Shown in pieces: positions 54,801-64,000 of a stretch of 64,000 nucleotides of DNA. Position 1 is the first letter of the stretch. The number at the start of each line of letters is the position of its first letter. A program made the position numbers and the translations under genes. The DNA is taken from positions 10,556,259-10,620,258 of the forward strand of contig OX442320.1 in NCBI GenBank assembly GCA_949358305.1. The letters run 5' to 3'. The notes under the pieces are model-generated. The model was not told the origin of the DNA. It searched no databases and was given only the letters and a program-made list of their open reading frames with translations. This DNA is from Strigamia acuminata. Its lineage: Eukaryota; Arthropoda; Chilopoda; Geophilomorpha; Linotaeniidae.

Positions 54801-57800
54801 ATACATCCATTGTACTCTTTCTCCTCTGAAACATGAATAGCTATAACATTCTTTATATATATATATAATAATGTGGATATATAATAACATATAATGTACT
54901 GATTATACATTTTTGTAATCTATTTGTTGGTAGAACTAACTGTAACAGGTACAATAGATTCTTCAGTTGGTTCCAATATCAGACATTTTGAGGTTCTCTA
55001 AACTTGGCAACAATCATTACAGGTACATGGAATGGATCTATTGTTATCTTAACTACTGTATATAGAATTCAGAAAGGGACAAAAATATCTCACAGGTTTT
55101 TGTACAAGATTGAATTTTACAAAACTTTGTGCAAATGATTTTTCTTTTTCTTTTTGGTACAAAACCTAATTAATAAAATGTTGTAATAAATACAAGCCAA
55201 ATGTAGCAAAATAATATGTTTAAAATGGAGTGTATGAAGTGATGATAAAACAACAGTTCAGTAATAATAATAATAATAATATCAATAATATATACACATC
55301 CAAAAAGGTTTGAGATAAACAACATTCATATGCAGCAATATTGTGTCTGGTAAAGAAAATGAGTTATAGGCATAATAATAGTAATAAATAATGTTTAAAA
55401 ACTTACAAAATGTTGCAAAAAAGTTAAACTTGAACTGGAGGTACTGCAGTCTCACATTGTGAGGGTTCTCCGATCGGAGTCCTCTTTTGGATGCATCCGT
55501 GCATTTTCAGTCCGCTGTCTACGGCGTAAAGGACCATTAGAAGAAAGCCGAAAGTCTAGAGGTGTGCAATTAAAAAAGATAGATTAGATCTCTGGAATGT
55601 CGAAGCGACATCGAAGAAATGTGGACATCGTTAGAGAAAGTGCGCAACCTGGGAACGTAATATTGTCACGCGTCTAGACCTCGCTATAATGTTTATTGAA
55701 GGAAATAAATTAAAAATTGCAGTGTTTCATATTTGAGTATTCACCCTCTGTAAAGCAGCTGGTCTAAACATGCATTCAAGTTAGAGAGTTTACGATCTTG
55801 AATGCGTGTTTAGACCCAGTGCTTTACAGCGAGGTCTAGACGCGAGACAATATTACATTCAAAATCTACACCTAACAACATTATTACTGGTCCCAAATCA
55901 ACAATATCAAAACATGTCCACTTTTGAATGTGTCTCGGCAAATCAAATATTACACAAGCGGCGATGTATAATCCGTTACGTCTGTCGTGCTCGGTGATAA
56001 ATACGACCAATGGCACGGTAGCAGCCAGCATAAAAATTGCCCAAAAGAAGCAAAAGACACATTCCTGTAAGCGTAAATTGAAATTAGTGAAACGACGACA
56101 AATTTTCAGTCAAGTTTAACCGACAATGATCCAAATGGCTTTGCGGGAACGGTCGATGAGTCGAAGGGTGTAAAAAATGGCTAAAAGTCCGGTGATACAA
56201 AATCCGGTGACCGAGGCGAGCGATAACAAATAAAGCCCGCAGTTCTCGTAGTTAAAGTAGCGGAAACTGTTGTTCGATACTTTGAGAATGATGAAACAGG
56301 TAAATTCAAAAATCTACAAATACAGATAAACAAGTTGTTAGGCTTAACGTCCAAAGAAAAGAAGCGAAACAACCCCGGTATCATGCAGCGGCAGTTTTAG
56401 GGGTAGGCGAGCTAGGCTTTCGCTTACGGCCTCATGCTTTTAAGAGCTCTAGGCGAGCTAGGCTTTCGCTTAAGGCTTCATGCTTTTAAGAGCTCTAGGG
56501 GAGCTAGGCTTTCGCTTAAGGCCTCATGCTTTTAAGAGCTCGAAGCGAGTTAGGCTTTTGCCTAGGGCCTATTGCTTTAAACGCCCTAGGCCAGCTTAGG
56601 GTGCTTAGGGTCTCATGTTTCAGAAGCTCTAGGCGAGTTAGTCTTTTGCCTAGGGCCTCACGCTTTTAGACGCCCTAGGCAAGCTAGGCTTTCGCTTATA
56701 GCCCTCATGCTTTAATAGGCCCTAGGTAAGCTAGGCTTTCATCTAGAGCTTAATTTTTAGGGACAAGGGTAAAATCCTTTTTTCTGGCCGGGATACGGCT
56801 GTTTCTGATACAACGTAAACACTCGGTGAGTAAGCTTACATGCCTGTCGAAGATACCTACCATCACAAAGATTTTAAGTACACCTGCACAGCTCATGTTG
56901 TAGTTGCATAATTTGCAGCAATAATCTCTTGACAGTTTGGATACGAAAGGACATTTTCCATTAGATGAACACTTTTTGGTCGAAACAACTGCACAGATAA
57001 ATGGTTTCGATTTTGAGACAAAGAACAAGTTGGGCCTAAAAGCCGTTACCTTCGAACGGAGTAGAGGATGTCGTTTTCTGCGAATTGAAAATATTCTTTT
57101 CGGCCAGCGTGAAGTCCTTACTCACCCATCCGTAGCACTTGATGTAGCAGTCGAGGGTATAGATAACGACGAGCGAAATGCACACCTTGAACGGGACAAA
57201 GGGATTGTAGGTTTCGTTAACGCGTGCAAATCGAAACCTACGATTAAAATGGAGTTTAAGGTCCTGTCGCGGATAATCAGTGTGAAAGTGAGTATTATCA
57301 GCGCCCACAAGAAGCAATAGACGGAGTCCTGCAAGAAGAAAAACAAATACCGTATTTTACCGATTAAGAGTCTCCCTCGAATTGTAGTCGTCCTCGAATA
57401 ATAGCCTCGGCTGAGACACCAAGAATACCGTATTTTTGCAAAAGTACGATATTGTTTCCGTATTTAACCCCGCGAACGATGAACGTACGCTTCGTTCGTG
57501 ACGTTCAGACTTCGCTCGTTACATTAAACAAATGTCACAAACTGACAAAAATGGCAGTTTTGAATAAGAGCCGCGACTCTTAATCGATAACGGACGGTAA
57601 ATATTGAATGAAGGGGTTTAGTTTATTCATCTTACCGCTATCCACGTCAATCGACGGGACCGATCGATGAGGTTCAACGAATAGAGAATAAAGAGGAATC
57701 CAGAAATGCAAAATCCACAGCCGAACGTCAACCACAGGCAATTTTCGACCATGAAGTAATTGTACGTGTTCCAATAGTGCGCGCAGGTGAGCACCAAACC

Positions 57801-60800
57801 AACCAAGTTGAGGACCTGGAGTTTAAAAAAATTTAATTTAATTCAATTGTCCGAAACAGTAGCCCGGCTAGGTGTGTTAGACACATTGGCGTTTAAACTA
57901 CTTTTTTTCAGGCCCTAATGCAAAGTGTAAAAGAGGGCCCTTTTTAGCAGAATAGTGCATTTTCGAGCAAAAAATAAACTGCATTTGCAGGCAGAATAAT
58001 AAACTGCATTTGCAGGCAGAATAATAAACTGCATTTGCAGGCAGAATAATAAACTGCATTTGCAGGCAGAATAATACATTTTGGGATAAAAATTGCATTT
58101 TCAAACAAATAGAAAGGGATTTCAGATAAAAAAAAATGCATTTTCAGATTTTAAAAAATGCATTTTCACACAAAAAAAATGCATTTTGACACAAAAAAAA
58201 TGCATTTTCAGACAAAAACATGCATTTTTAGACCAAAAATATGCATTTTTAGACCAAAAATATGCATTTTTAAACCAAAAATATGCATTTTTAGACCAAA
58301 AATATGCATTTTTAGACCAAAAATATGCATTTTTAGACCAAAAATATGCATTTTTAGACCAAAAATATGCATTTTTAGACCAAAAATATGCATTTTTAGA
58401 CCAAAAATATGCATTTTTAGACCAAAAATATGCATTTTTAGACCAAAAATATGCATTTTTAGACCAAAAATATGCATTTTTAGACCAAAAATATGCATTT
58501 TTAGACCAAAAATATGCATTTTCAGACAAAAAATTGCATGTTCAGACAAAAAAATTGCATTTTCAGACAAAAAATTGCATTTTCAGACAAAAAGTTGCAT
58601 TTTCAGACAAGAAAGTATTTTTTCTTTTACATTTTTATACTTTTCTGTCAAGGGCCCAGATTGTGTTAATTTACCAAATGAACGAGTTTGAAAAATCCTG
58701 GGATTGTAAATGCATATTGAAGTTGATACTGTGTACGTGACGTCGCAATCTGCATATTAACCGGCAAATCTAAAAAAATAAAAATAAATAAATAAATAAA
58801 TAAAAACAAAACAAAACAAAATCTACAAAACCTACAAAATAAAAATGTCTAAAAAAAAAAAAAAAAATTAAAAAAAACCACTCACCGAACCCGTTCTCCA
58901 CAGTATTCATACCGGGCGACAATTTCTCCGCCGACTTCTCATTATCTTGCTGCAAAAAACCGAGCGGAAAATCACAAATCAAAACAAAACAAACAAACAA
59001 ACAAACAATGGTCGCTTGACACCTGTTTGGCTCACTCACAATGTCAATCTTGCTCATGGGGCTGAGTTTCTCCTCTCCCGACATTTTGCCCGCGCTAAAT
59101 CAATCTAAAACGAAACGAATGCAAATCTGCACGCGCAAAACGACAAACTCAACGATAGAAACACGAGATAACGAATGCGCCGTATGCCGCTCGCAATTCT
59201 AGCTTCGTCGGAGTGGTTTCGACTGGTTCGTACATAAGTGTTTGGAATCGATTACTGGGTGTGGTTCCGTTACCTAGCAACCCCACATCTGAGCTATGGT
59301 TCCTCACGTCCCAATCTCTCTCCACGACTTCATCTCTTAATTAATTTACGACGCAAATCAACGAAAAAATCACAAAAACAACAGTCGAGATTTTTTTTTT
59401 TTTTAATTTTTCATTAATTTTTATAATTTATTAGATAAAAAGGTGTAAAAAAAATATAAATATTTTATAAAAATAATAAATTCGTTCGCCCGCCATTTGC
59501 GGGACCGGAAATTGTGATTTAGTGTCGCCATGGACACGAAAAAGCGACAAATTCATTGCGATTGATTAGTAAAAGGGAAAATGGCTGCGACGCGCGTTGC
59601 GGGGAAGCCGAGCAAGGAGGAGGCGAAGGAGGATTGTGTTGCTTCGGTGCGGGAGTCGGAGGTCGAGGAAGGCGTTTTGCCGCGGTATACGCCGAAATAC
59701 AGGCGGAAGTATCCGGTGAAGGATGTGAGTTGTACGGACAAGGACAGGGCGGCGGCGTTGGGCATGGGGAGTGAGAACGATCAGGATACGAAGGAGGTTA
59801 AGAAGAAAACGGACTCGAGCGAGGAGTATATCAAGAGGAAGGAGTTTATCATTCATTCCGCTTTGGTGGATAAGAATTTGAGGGAGAATAAACCGTTATT
59901 GGCTTTGTATTCTGCCAACAGGGTAGAGATTTGAGCGTTAGGGGCCCCCTGGGTGTCTGTTTTTGTTGTTTTTGGTGTTTGAGGTGATTGTAAACAAAAT
60001 TGTAGAATTAGGGCCCCAGAAAAGTGATGGGCCCCCTGTAACTTGCAGGGGCCCAAATTTAAAAAATAAAAATTTGTGATTTTTTTTTATCAATTAAGGT
60101 TCTGGAAAAAGATGTGAGAAGGGCCCTGAAGTCACACTGCACCTAGGGGCCCCACTGGAACAGGGCCCCCAAATTCAAAAAACAATTTGTCAAATGGTTT
60201 ATCAATTAGGGCCCTGGAAAAGGATGTGAGAAGGGCCCTGAAGTCATACTGCATCTAGGGGCCCCACAGGAGAAGGGCACCCAAATTCAATTTTTTTGTA
60301 AATTATTAGGGCCCTGGAAAAGGATGTAATAGGGGCCCTGAAGTAACACTGCATCTAGGAGCCCCACAGGAGAAGGGTCCCAAATCTATTTTTTTGTCTA
60401 TTTGTTCATTAATTAAGGCTCTGGCAAAGAATGTGAAAGGGGCCCTGAAGTCACACTGCACCTAGGGCCCCCGTGGAGAAGGGCCCCAAAATTTAAAAAA
60501 AAATTGTTAATTTGTTTATTAATTAGGGCCCTGGAAAAGGATGTAATAGGGGCCCTGATGTAACACTGCAAGAGAAGGGCCCTAAATTCCACAGACAATT
60601 TTTGTGATTTTTTTTTATTAATTAGGGGCCTGGAAAAGAGTGCTAGAGGGGCCCCTATCTCATAAATATGCATTTGATGTCCCACTGCCCCTTGAGACAC
60701 CAAAAACTACAGAAACAGAAACTTTGAATGCTCCTATTAAATCTTTTTTTTAAGTTAAAGGGTTAAAATATTTTGGAAAATTGATTTTTTTGAATTGTTT

Positions 60801-63466
60801 TATTTTATTTTTAGGCGCTGGATTTGAGTGCTAAGGACAGGAAAACACTTATAGCGCGGGCTAAATGTTATCTGTATTTGGGGCAGAATGAAAAAGCATT
60901 GGATGACATTGAGACTGCTTTAGGTTTATCCGACCAAGACACCGAAGTAAAGAAATTTAATTAATGGAGACAAAATTAGTTTAGAATTGATGATTTTTTT
61001 TAATTTCCAGCTTCTGTACATGAAAGCACAGACTTTGTACATGATGGGGAATTTCGAGTTTGCCGCTGTTTATTTCCAACGCGGGATGCAACTGCGACCG
61101 CAATTGAAAAAGTTCGCGGCCGGACTGCAGAAAGCGCAATATTCCATACAAAACGCACTCGGAGGTAAGAAAAATAAGGGGCAGCAACAATACAAACAGG
61201 GCTTCACTGCAGTATTACAGGGGCAGCAACAATATATACTGGGCTCCACTGCAATATTGTAGGGGCAGCAACAATATAAGCTGGGCTCCACTGCAATGTT
61301 GTAGGGGCAGCAACAATACAAACTGGGCTCCACTGCAATATTTTAGGGGCAGCAACAATATAAACTGGACTTCACTGCAATGTTTTGACGAAGCAACGCC
61401 AACCTTATGCTGGGCGCACACATACCGCGATTTCGCGCTGTGAATCGCGCGCAATACTACACACATGTAGCTATTTCAGCTCTGCGAATTCAAACTTATG
61501 ACGTCATACCACAGCATTCACACAGCAACCAAAAATGTTGATGAAATGACGTTATTTCAAACAGCTCACGGGATTGGCTGCGACAAGAATCGCGGGCGAA
61601 ATAGTACTTGGGACAAGTAGATTTTGAACGGGCGCGAGGAAATGACGTCACCTGTGCATGGGCAATGGTAACGCAATCGCGACGCGACGCGAAATCGCGG
61701 TATGTGTGCACCCAGCATAAGATAGCAAAAAGTGTTGAATAGACTAAATTAAATGCTAAATAAAATAGTCTGAAAAACAAATTTTCTAAATAAATTGGAA
61801 AAATAATATTCACTGAATTAATTTTTTGTCAGGTAACACTAGAATCAAGTTGACAAATCACCAAGTGGAACGTTTAAGAGAAAAACATCAACAAGCTGTT
61901 CGGATCGTAAGTTTGTTTTGCGTATGAAAACCTCCAAGAACATTGCAACTAATTTAATTTAATTTTCTTTAAAAGAAAAAATTCAAAGACATGGCAGCAG
62001 GAGGAAGACAGAAAAAATTGGTCACTCCTGGACCGGGTTTTGCGGTCTCCCCAACACCCAGCATGGTCAAATACGTGACCGACTTTCATCGAAAGACCGA
62101 AGAAGACGCCTTGTTGGGACTTGTGGCCAAAGAGAAAGTCTTCTGCCGGAACCTCATACAAAACCCAAGTATTCCCACAATCCACCTCGCAATGGCGGAT
62201 TTATAGAAGCACCTGGCAACAGGGGGCTCCGACCAATGAAATTACAGACACGAACCAGGAATGACTAATGCATGCTAACCATACCGCGACTAAATAAATG
62301 CCCAATTCCCCATCACATTAAAAAAACCAGTTAGGGTGAGGTTCTTAGGAGGAGGGGGCCTATACTCTGGCCATGTGTAAGTTAAGCCTAAATCCGAGCC
62401 TCACAACTCACTCTGTGCTGCCGCCAGGGAAAATAGTTCAGAGTTTATTGCTTGCTTCTTCCAGAAATCTTAGAACGTTTGCTTACTATTTCAGTAGATC
62501 AGTTGCAATCCTGGTGTTTGGATCTATTTTCTTGTATCACTACACCAGAGAAAAGGCTCGGATTTAGGCTCAACTTACACATGGCCAGAGTATATGTATC
62601 ATCCAGGTGTTTCATTTACCAAATCTGGTCACCCCGGACCAATATGGCAGTCTGAGATTTGTCGGTAGCCCGACTTATCCTGTGCCGGCTCCTATAAATG
62701 TATCTCTCTTTCGGATTCAGATATATACGAAGTGGAGAACATGCAAGGCCAGAAGATGGCCGAAGTCGCCGAAGACGTGGTCAACTTCCTAGTGGTCCGT
62801 CAGGAGTTCTGGAGACAGCAAAAACCGGTCAACTTGACCCGAACCAGACAGGAAGTGGTGCGCCAAATGCACCTGAAACTTCGCCGGACCGGCGGCATAG
62901 TCGGCAACCTTCCGTCCATTCTCAAGCGCGTCGAAGCCACAATGGAGGAGTTGTCGAGAGGTAGTCCCTCACCGCGCTTGCCCCTCATTTCGCGTCCATC
63001 GGCTCGACCGGTCGCGGCTCCTCATCGAAAAAGCGGTTAGTCGCTCATCGCCGGACGCTTAACCGTTTCTCCCGACCGGCTAACGACGGGCAGAGCGGCC
63101 ACCAACCGGTCCAGAATTGTCTAAACATCTTCGTCTTTTTTCTTTCTTCTTTTTTTCCGCTTTCTTAGACTCCGTCTGAAGTTTTCGCTCTTGTCACTTC
63201 TCGTCTCACCCTTTAAACACCCTTTTTTTCCTATTTTCTTTTTCACCTTCACTTGTAGCCGAGAAGCGAAAAGAGTGGCGCGAAGTCGTACTCATTTGCC
63301 AGAAGCTGCAGGAGATCTTTCTGCCGGTCAGTTACGCTCTGTGGCCGCCAAAGGCGCAGATGTTGTGTGCCATTTTGTCGTCGATGGGGAAGGCGTGCCA
63401 GAAGTTGGGGTTTAACGAGCGGGGATTGAATTGTCATCAGGAGTCGCTTCAGTTGGCGAAAAGACG
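51851..63466 (+). CDS. ODAD4: ODAD4/TTC25-like outer dynein arm docking protein (3' end off the right edge)
   Basis: Exons: 1a 51851-51991, 2 60815-60946, 3 61011-61164, 4 61833-61906, 5 61976-62168, 6 62721-62960, 7 63259-63466 (open). Phases agree (0, 0, 1, 0, 1, 1, 2). Exons 1a-3 give TPR helices: EYYYEGLRHFQAGNTTPALQ, then ALDLSAKDRKTLIARAKCYL, then YMMGNFEFAAVYFQRGMQLR, which follow the ODAD4 pattern MGDFEFALVFYHRG closely. Exon 6 carries FWRQQKP, a short signature I know from vertebrate TTC25, and exon 7 starts the second TPR group (GKACQKLGFNERGLNCHQES). In cilia this protein helps anchor outer dynein arms on doublet microtubules. The exon-5 donor (AA|gtattc) is weak. An alternative first exon lies at 59581-59922. 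Intron 1 contains three minus-strand MARVEL genes. Confidence 0.88.
52579..53430 (-). CDS. MARVEL-domain four-pass membrane protein A (CMTM/MAL-like), 188 aa
   Basis: Exons (minus): 53430-53329, 53250-53080, 53019-52921, 52773-52579, all joined in phase 0. The protein has four hydrophobic helices: around YLITIPGILKIIQMIFDVACF, AFWLSFASGCGFCVTAVLFL, ILWTVFLLVTAVVAFVWG and IFGILAMIFYGVDAFY. The last helix resembles the terminal helix of MAL, plasmolipin and CMTM proteins. A conserved block, NLIDRSRKLTWI, links helices 2 and 3 and recurs in the two neighbouring genes. The cytoplasmic tail is Thr/Pro-rich. MARVEL proteins act in membrane apposition, vesicle sorting and receptor trafficking; the exact role here is unknown. 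The gene lies wholly inside intron 1 of the ODAD4-like gene. Confidence 0.75.
55424..56896 (-). CDS. MARVEL-domain four-pass membrane protein C (CMTM/MAL-like)
   Basis: Exons (minus): 56896-56861 (start uncertain), 56313-56125, 56064-55954, 55555-55424, all phase 0, giving at least 155 residues. It shares intron positions and the LIDRSRKAIWI block with proteins A and B. Helices include LYLLSLASVTGFCITGLL, FCFFWAIFMLAATVPLVVF and TFGFLLMVLYAVDSG. The donor after exon 2 (ATT|gtcggt) is weak. The first exon encodes only MSCAGVLKIFVM, whereas A has 34 residues before the same junction. The frame stays open upstream without another ATG, so the true N-terminus may come from an unseen exon or even from gene B's first exons; only about 140 bp separate B's stop from this ATG. 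Confidence 0.68.
56403..56760. repeat. 46-bp tandem repeat AGGCGAGCTAGGCTTTCGCTT
   Basis: About seven or eight units of 46 bp contain CTAGGCTTTCGCTTAAGG and CTCATGCTTTTAAGAGCTCT. The left three are near-identical and the rest diverge. It fills most of intron 1 of MARVEL gene C. Confidence 0.9.
57036..59084 (-). CDS. MARVEL-domain four-pass membrane protein B (CMTM/MAL-like), 206 aa
   Basis: Exons (minus): 59084-59040, 58949-58886, 58769-58675, 57815-57636, 57328-57242, 57185-57036; phases agree. The N-terminal about 45 residues are hydrophilic (MSGEEKLSPMSKIDI...). Helices include FTIPGFFKLVHLVLNLVGL, LTFGCGFCISGFLFILYSL, CFLWALIILTFTLII and VCISLVVIYTLDCYIKCYGW. The NLIDRSRRLTWI block matches A and C. 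The last intron (57241-57186) is only 56 nt; its position and phase match the last introns of A and C, which supports it. If it is retained, helix 4 is lost through a frame change. A strong unused donor (TGG|gtgagt) follows helix 4. The start lies 497 bp from ODAD4 exon 1b in divergent orientation. Confidence 0.72.
57348..57599. mobile_element. MITE filling an intron of MARVEL gene B
   Basis: The ends TACCGTATTTTACCGATTAAGAGTC and GACTCTTAATCGATAACGGACGGTA are imperfect inverted copies. The element takes up 252 of the 307 bp between exons 4 and 5. A related end pair is at about 26270-26405, and one end at 45655. Confidence 0.7.
57950..58085. repeat. 25-bp tandem repeat AATAATAAACTGCATTTGCAGGCAG
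   Basis: Four almost perfect units follow each other. Each unit contains the short palindrome CTGCATTTGCAG. Confidence 0.93.
58125..58615. repeat. 21-bp satellite TATGCATTTTTAGACCAAAAA
   Basis: About 15 perfect central units are flanked by degenerate ones in which TTTTAGACC becomes TTTCAGACA. The 21-bp period is divisible by three, so several frames on both strands stay open and mimic 120-215-residue proteins. It lies in intron 3 of MARVEL gene B. Confidence 0.95.
59269..59282. promoter_or_regulatory. RFX X-box between MARVEL gene B and ODAD4 exon 1b
   Basis: GTTACCTAGCAACC is an inverted pair of RFX half-sites (GTTACC and AGCAAC) with a one-base spacer. RFX factors drive ciliary genes in animals through this motif, close to the start site. 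It lies 312 bp before the ATG of exon 1b and 185 bp before that of MARVEL gene B. Confidence 0.75.
59530..59565 (+). other. Upstream ORF (11 codons) before ODAD4 exon 1b
   Basis: GCCATGG gives a good start context; the frame encodes 11 residues and ends at TGA 15 bp before the ATG at 59581. If transcription starts upstream of it, it could lower translation of this isoform. Confidence 0.4.
59581..59922 (+). CDS. ODAD4: Alternative first coding exon (1b) of the ODAD4-like gene
   Basis: An ATG-initiated frame of 114 codons ends at AGG|gtagag in phase 0, so it can join exon 2 at 60815 exactly as exon 1a does. The predicted junction ...LLALYSANR-ALDLSAKD completes a TPR helix pair just as ...ALQCYET-ALDLSAKD does. 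The N-terminal about 75 residues are basic, acidic and low in hydrophobics. A TGA in frame upstream and no usable acceptor in phase mean it is a first exon, not an exon after 1a. It might instead start a separate short transcript. Confidence 0.65.
59940..60705. repeat. About 115-bp tandem repeat rich in GGGGCCCC and AGGGCCCTGGAAAAGGATGTG
   Basis: About six imperfect units contain AATTAGGGCCCTGGAAAAGG, ATGTGAGAAGGGCCCTGAAG and CACACTGCACCTAGGGGCCCC. It begins 17 bp after the exon 1b donor and fills the intron up to exon 2. The GGGGCCCC palindromes echo the hAT-type MITE at 17.5 kb. Confidence 0.88.
61178..61390. repeat. 42-bp tandem repeat GGGGCAGCAACAATATAAAC
   Basis: Five units of about 42 bp (GGGGCAGCAACAATA..., CTGGGCTCCACTGCAATATT) begin 13 bp after the exon 3 donor, with the first GGGGCAGC close to the splice site. 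Confidence 0.93.
61405..61720. mobile_element. MITE with TTATGCTGGGCGCACACATACCGCG ends
   Basis: Inverted ends of about 33 bp (TTATGCTGGGCGCACACATA and TATGTGTGCACCCAGCATAA) differ at one or two sites. TTA/TAA at the tips would fit a PIF/Harbinger-type target. The interior is CpG-rich and noncoding. It lies in intron 3 of the ODAD4-like gene. Confidence 0.82.
62361..62594. mobile_element. MITE with TATACTCTGGCCATGTGTAA ends
   Basis: The inverted ends of 41 bp (TATACTCTGGCCATGTGTAA ... AAATCCGAGCCT and its inverse) differ at only one position. TA at the tips fits a TA target. It lies in the intron between ODAD4 exons 5 and 6. Confidence 0.88.
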
Positions 63467-63487
63467 GTAGTTTGGTTAACTGCAATG

Positions 63488-63946
63488 CAGGGCCGGCTTG
63501 ATGCTTTGTGGGGCCTCGGGTATACGTCCAGCATCTTCGCCGTTTTTAAGCCTCGGTTTTCCAAAACGAGATTGGAAGATTCCGAGACGAGATCGGTAGA
63601 TTCCGAGACGAGATCGGAAGATTCCGAGACGAGATCGGAAGATTCCGAGACGAGATCGGAAGATTCCGAGACGAGATCGGAAAATTCCGAGACGAGATCG
63701 GACGATTCCGAGACGAGATCGGACGATTCCGAGACAAGATCGGCAGGTCCCGAGTTGAGTTCTCGAATGAGACCGAGAGACCGTTGTACGTTTTTTTATT
63801 GTATCTCGTAATAATAAAATCTCGTTTTGCCGAGACCGAGATCCTGAGACTAAAAAGGACCGAGATTACGAGACGAGCAAGATCTGGAAGTATAGGCCCC
63901 GGGATTTGGACTGAGGCCCAAAAAACTGACATCTGAGCCGGCCCTG
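63488..63946. mobile_element. hAT-like nonautonomous element with internal minisatellite
   Basis: The inverted ends CAGGGCCGGCTT and GAGCCGGCCCTG are flanked by CTGCAATG/CTGGATTG, a decayed 8-bp duplication (6 of 8). The interior holds a 21-bp tandem repeat at 63562-63745. It lies 21 bp after the donor of ODAD4 exon 7. Confidence 0.8.
63562..63745. repeat. 21-bp minisatellite GAAGATTCCGAGACGAGATCG
   Basis: Eight or nine units of 21 bp carry single-base changes. The frames on both strands (SETRSED repeats) are open only because the period is a multiple of three. Confidence 0.95.
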
Positions 63947-64000
63947 CTGGATTGGTAAAGTAGAAATTAGAATTTTTTTTCGGTTGGATTTTTAGGAATC

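Noticed and set aside
58093-58740. 215-aa and 177-aa plus and 135-aa minus ORFs
   Set aside because: They are translations of the 21-bp satellite, open only because the period is divisible by three.
63431-63932. ORFs of SETRSED and NRPISSR repeats on the two strands
   Set aside because: They arise from a 21-bp minisatellite inside a hAT-like element.

Overview
The window is eukaryotic and metazoan. Every gene I can reconstruct is split by GT-AG introns, and the products are animal types: a class C GPCR of the GPR158/GPR179 group, the ciliary dynein-docking protein ODAD4/TTC25, MARVEL-domain four-pass membrane proteins, a muscle-type Ig protein and an SH3-RhoGEF. The noncoding DNA is AT-rich and packed with short inverted-repeat transposons (MITEs) and minisatellites. 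An invertebrate with motile cilia fits; a finer placement (for example a tunicate or other marine invertebrate) is a guess.

Layout. 1-5061 (minus): 5' part of a RhoGEF-type gene. A 4-kb GC-rich first exon with two unusual repeat regions is followed by a split SH3 domain and the first residues of a DH-like domain, which leaves the window. 9.75-16.9 kb (minus): a second gene with an Ig I-set domain followed by a long acidic region. 18.1-50.7 kb (minus): an 11-exon GPR158-like receptor. I assembled all 11 exons with matching phases into a 734-residue protein: signal peptide, Cache domain, EGF-like and Cys-rich stalk, seven membrane helices, and a short tail with the family's DPEDIR helix. Its 8.2-kb intron 4 holds a complete Ty1/copia retrotransposon with identical LTRs and a 5-bp target duplication.

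51.85 kb to the right edge (plus): an ODAD4-like gene, head-to-head with the receptor. It has two candidate first exons (51.85 and 59.58 kb), each able to join the same exon 2 in phase. Inside the roughly 8.8-kb first intron lie three tandem minus-strand MARVEL genes. The second of these starts 0.5 kb from ODAD4 exon 1b, and a canonical RFX X-box (GTTACCTAGCAAC) sits between the two starts. This arrangement could couple a ciliary gene with membrane-trafficking genes.

Repeats make up most of the rest: hAT-like MITEs with 8-bp target duplications, pogo/Tigger-like MITEs with TA duplications, a hAT MITE inserted inside a Tigger MITE, a solo LTR inside another MITE, a large foldback element, a long hairpin at 34 kb, a two-level satellite at 11.5-12.4 kb, and a 5S-rRNA-derived sequence. 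I saw no CRISPR array, no operon and no functional tRNA gene. All splice junctions are read by eye and need transcript support.
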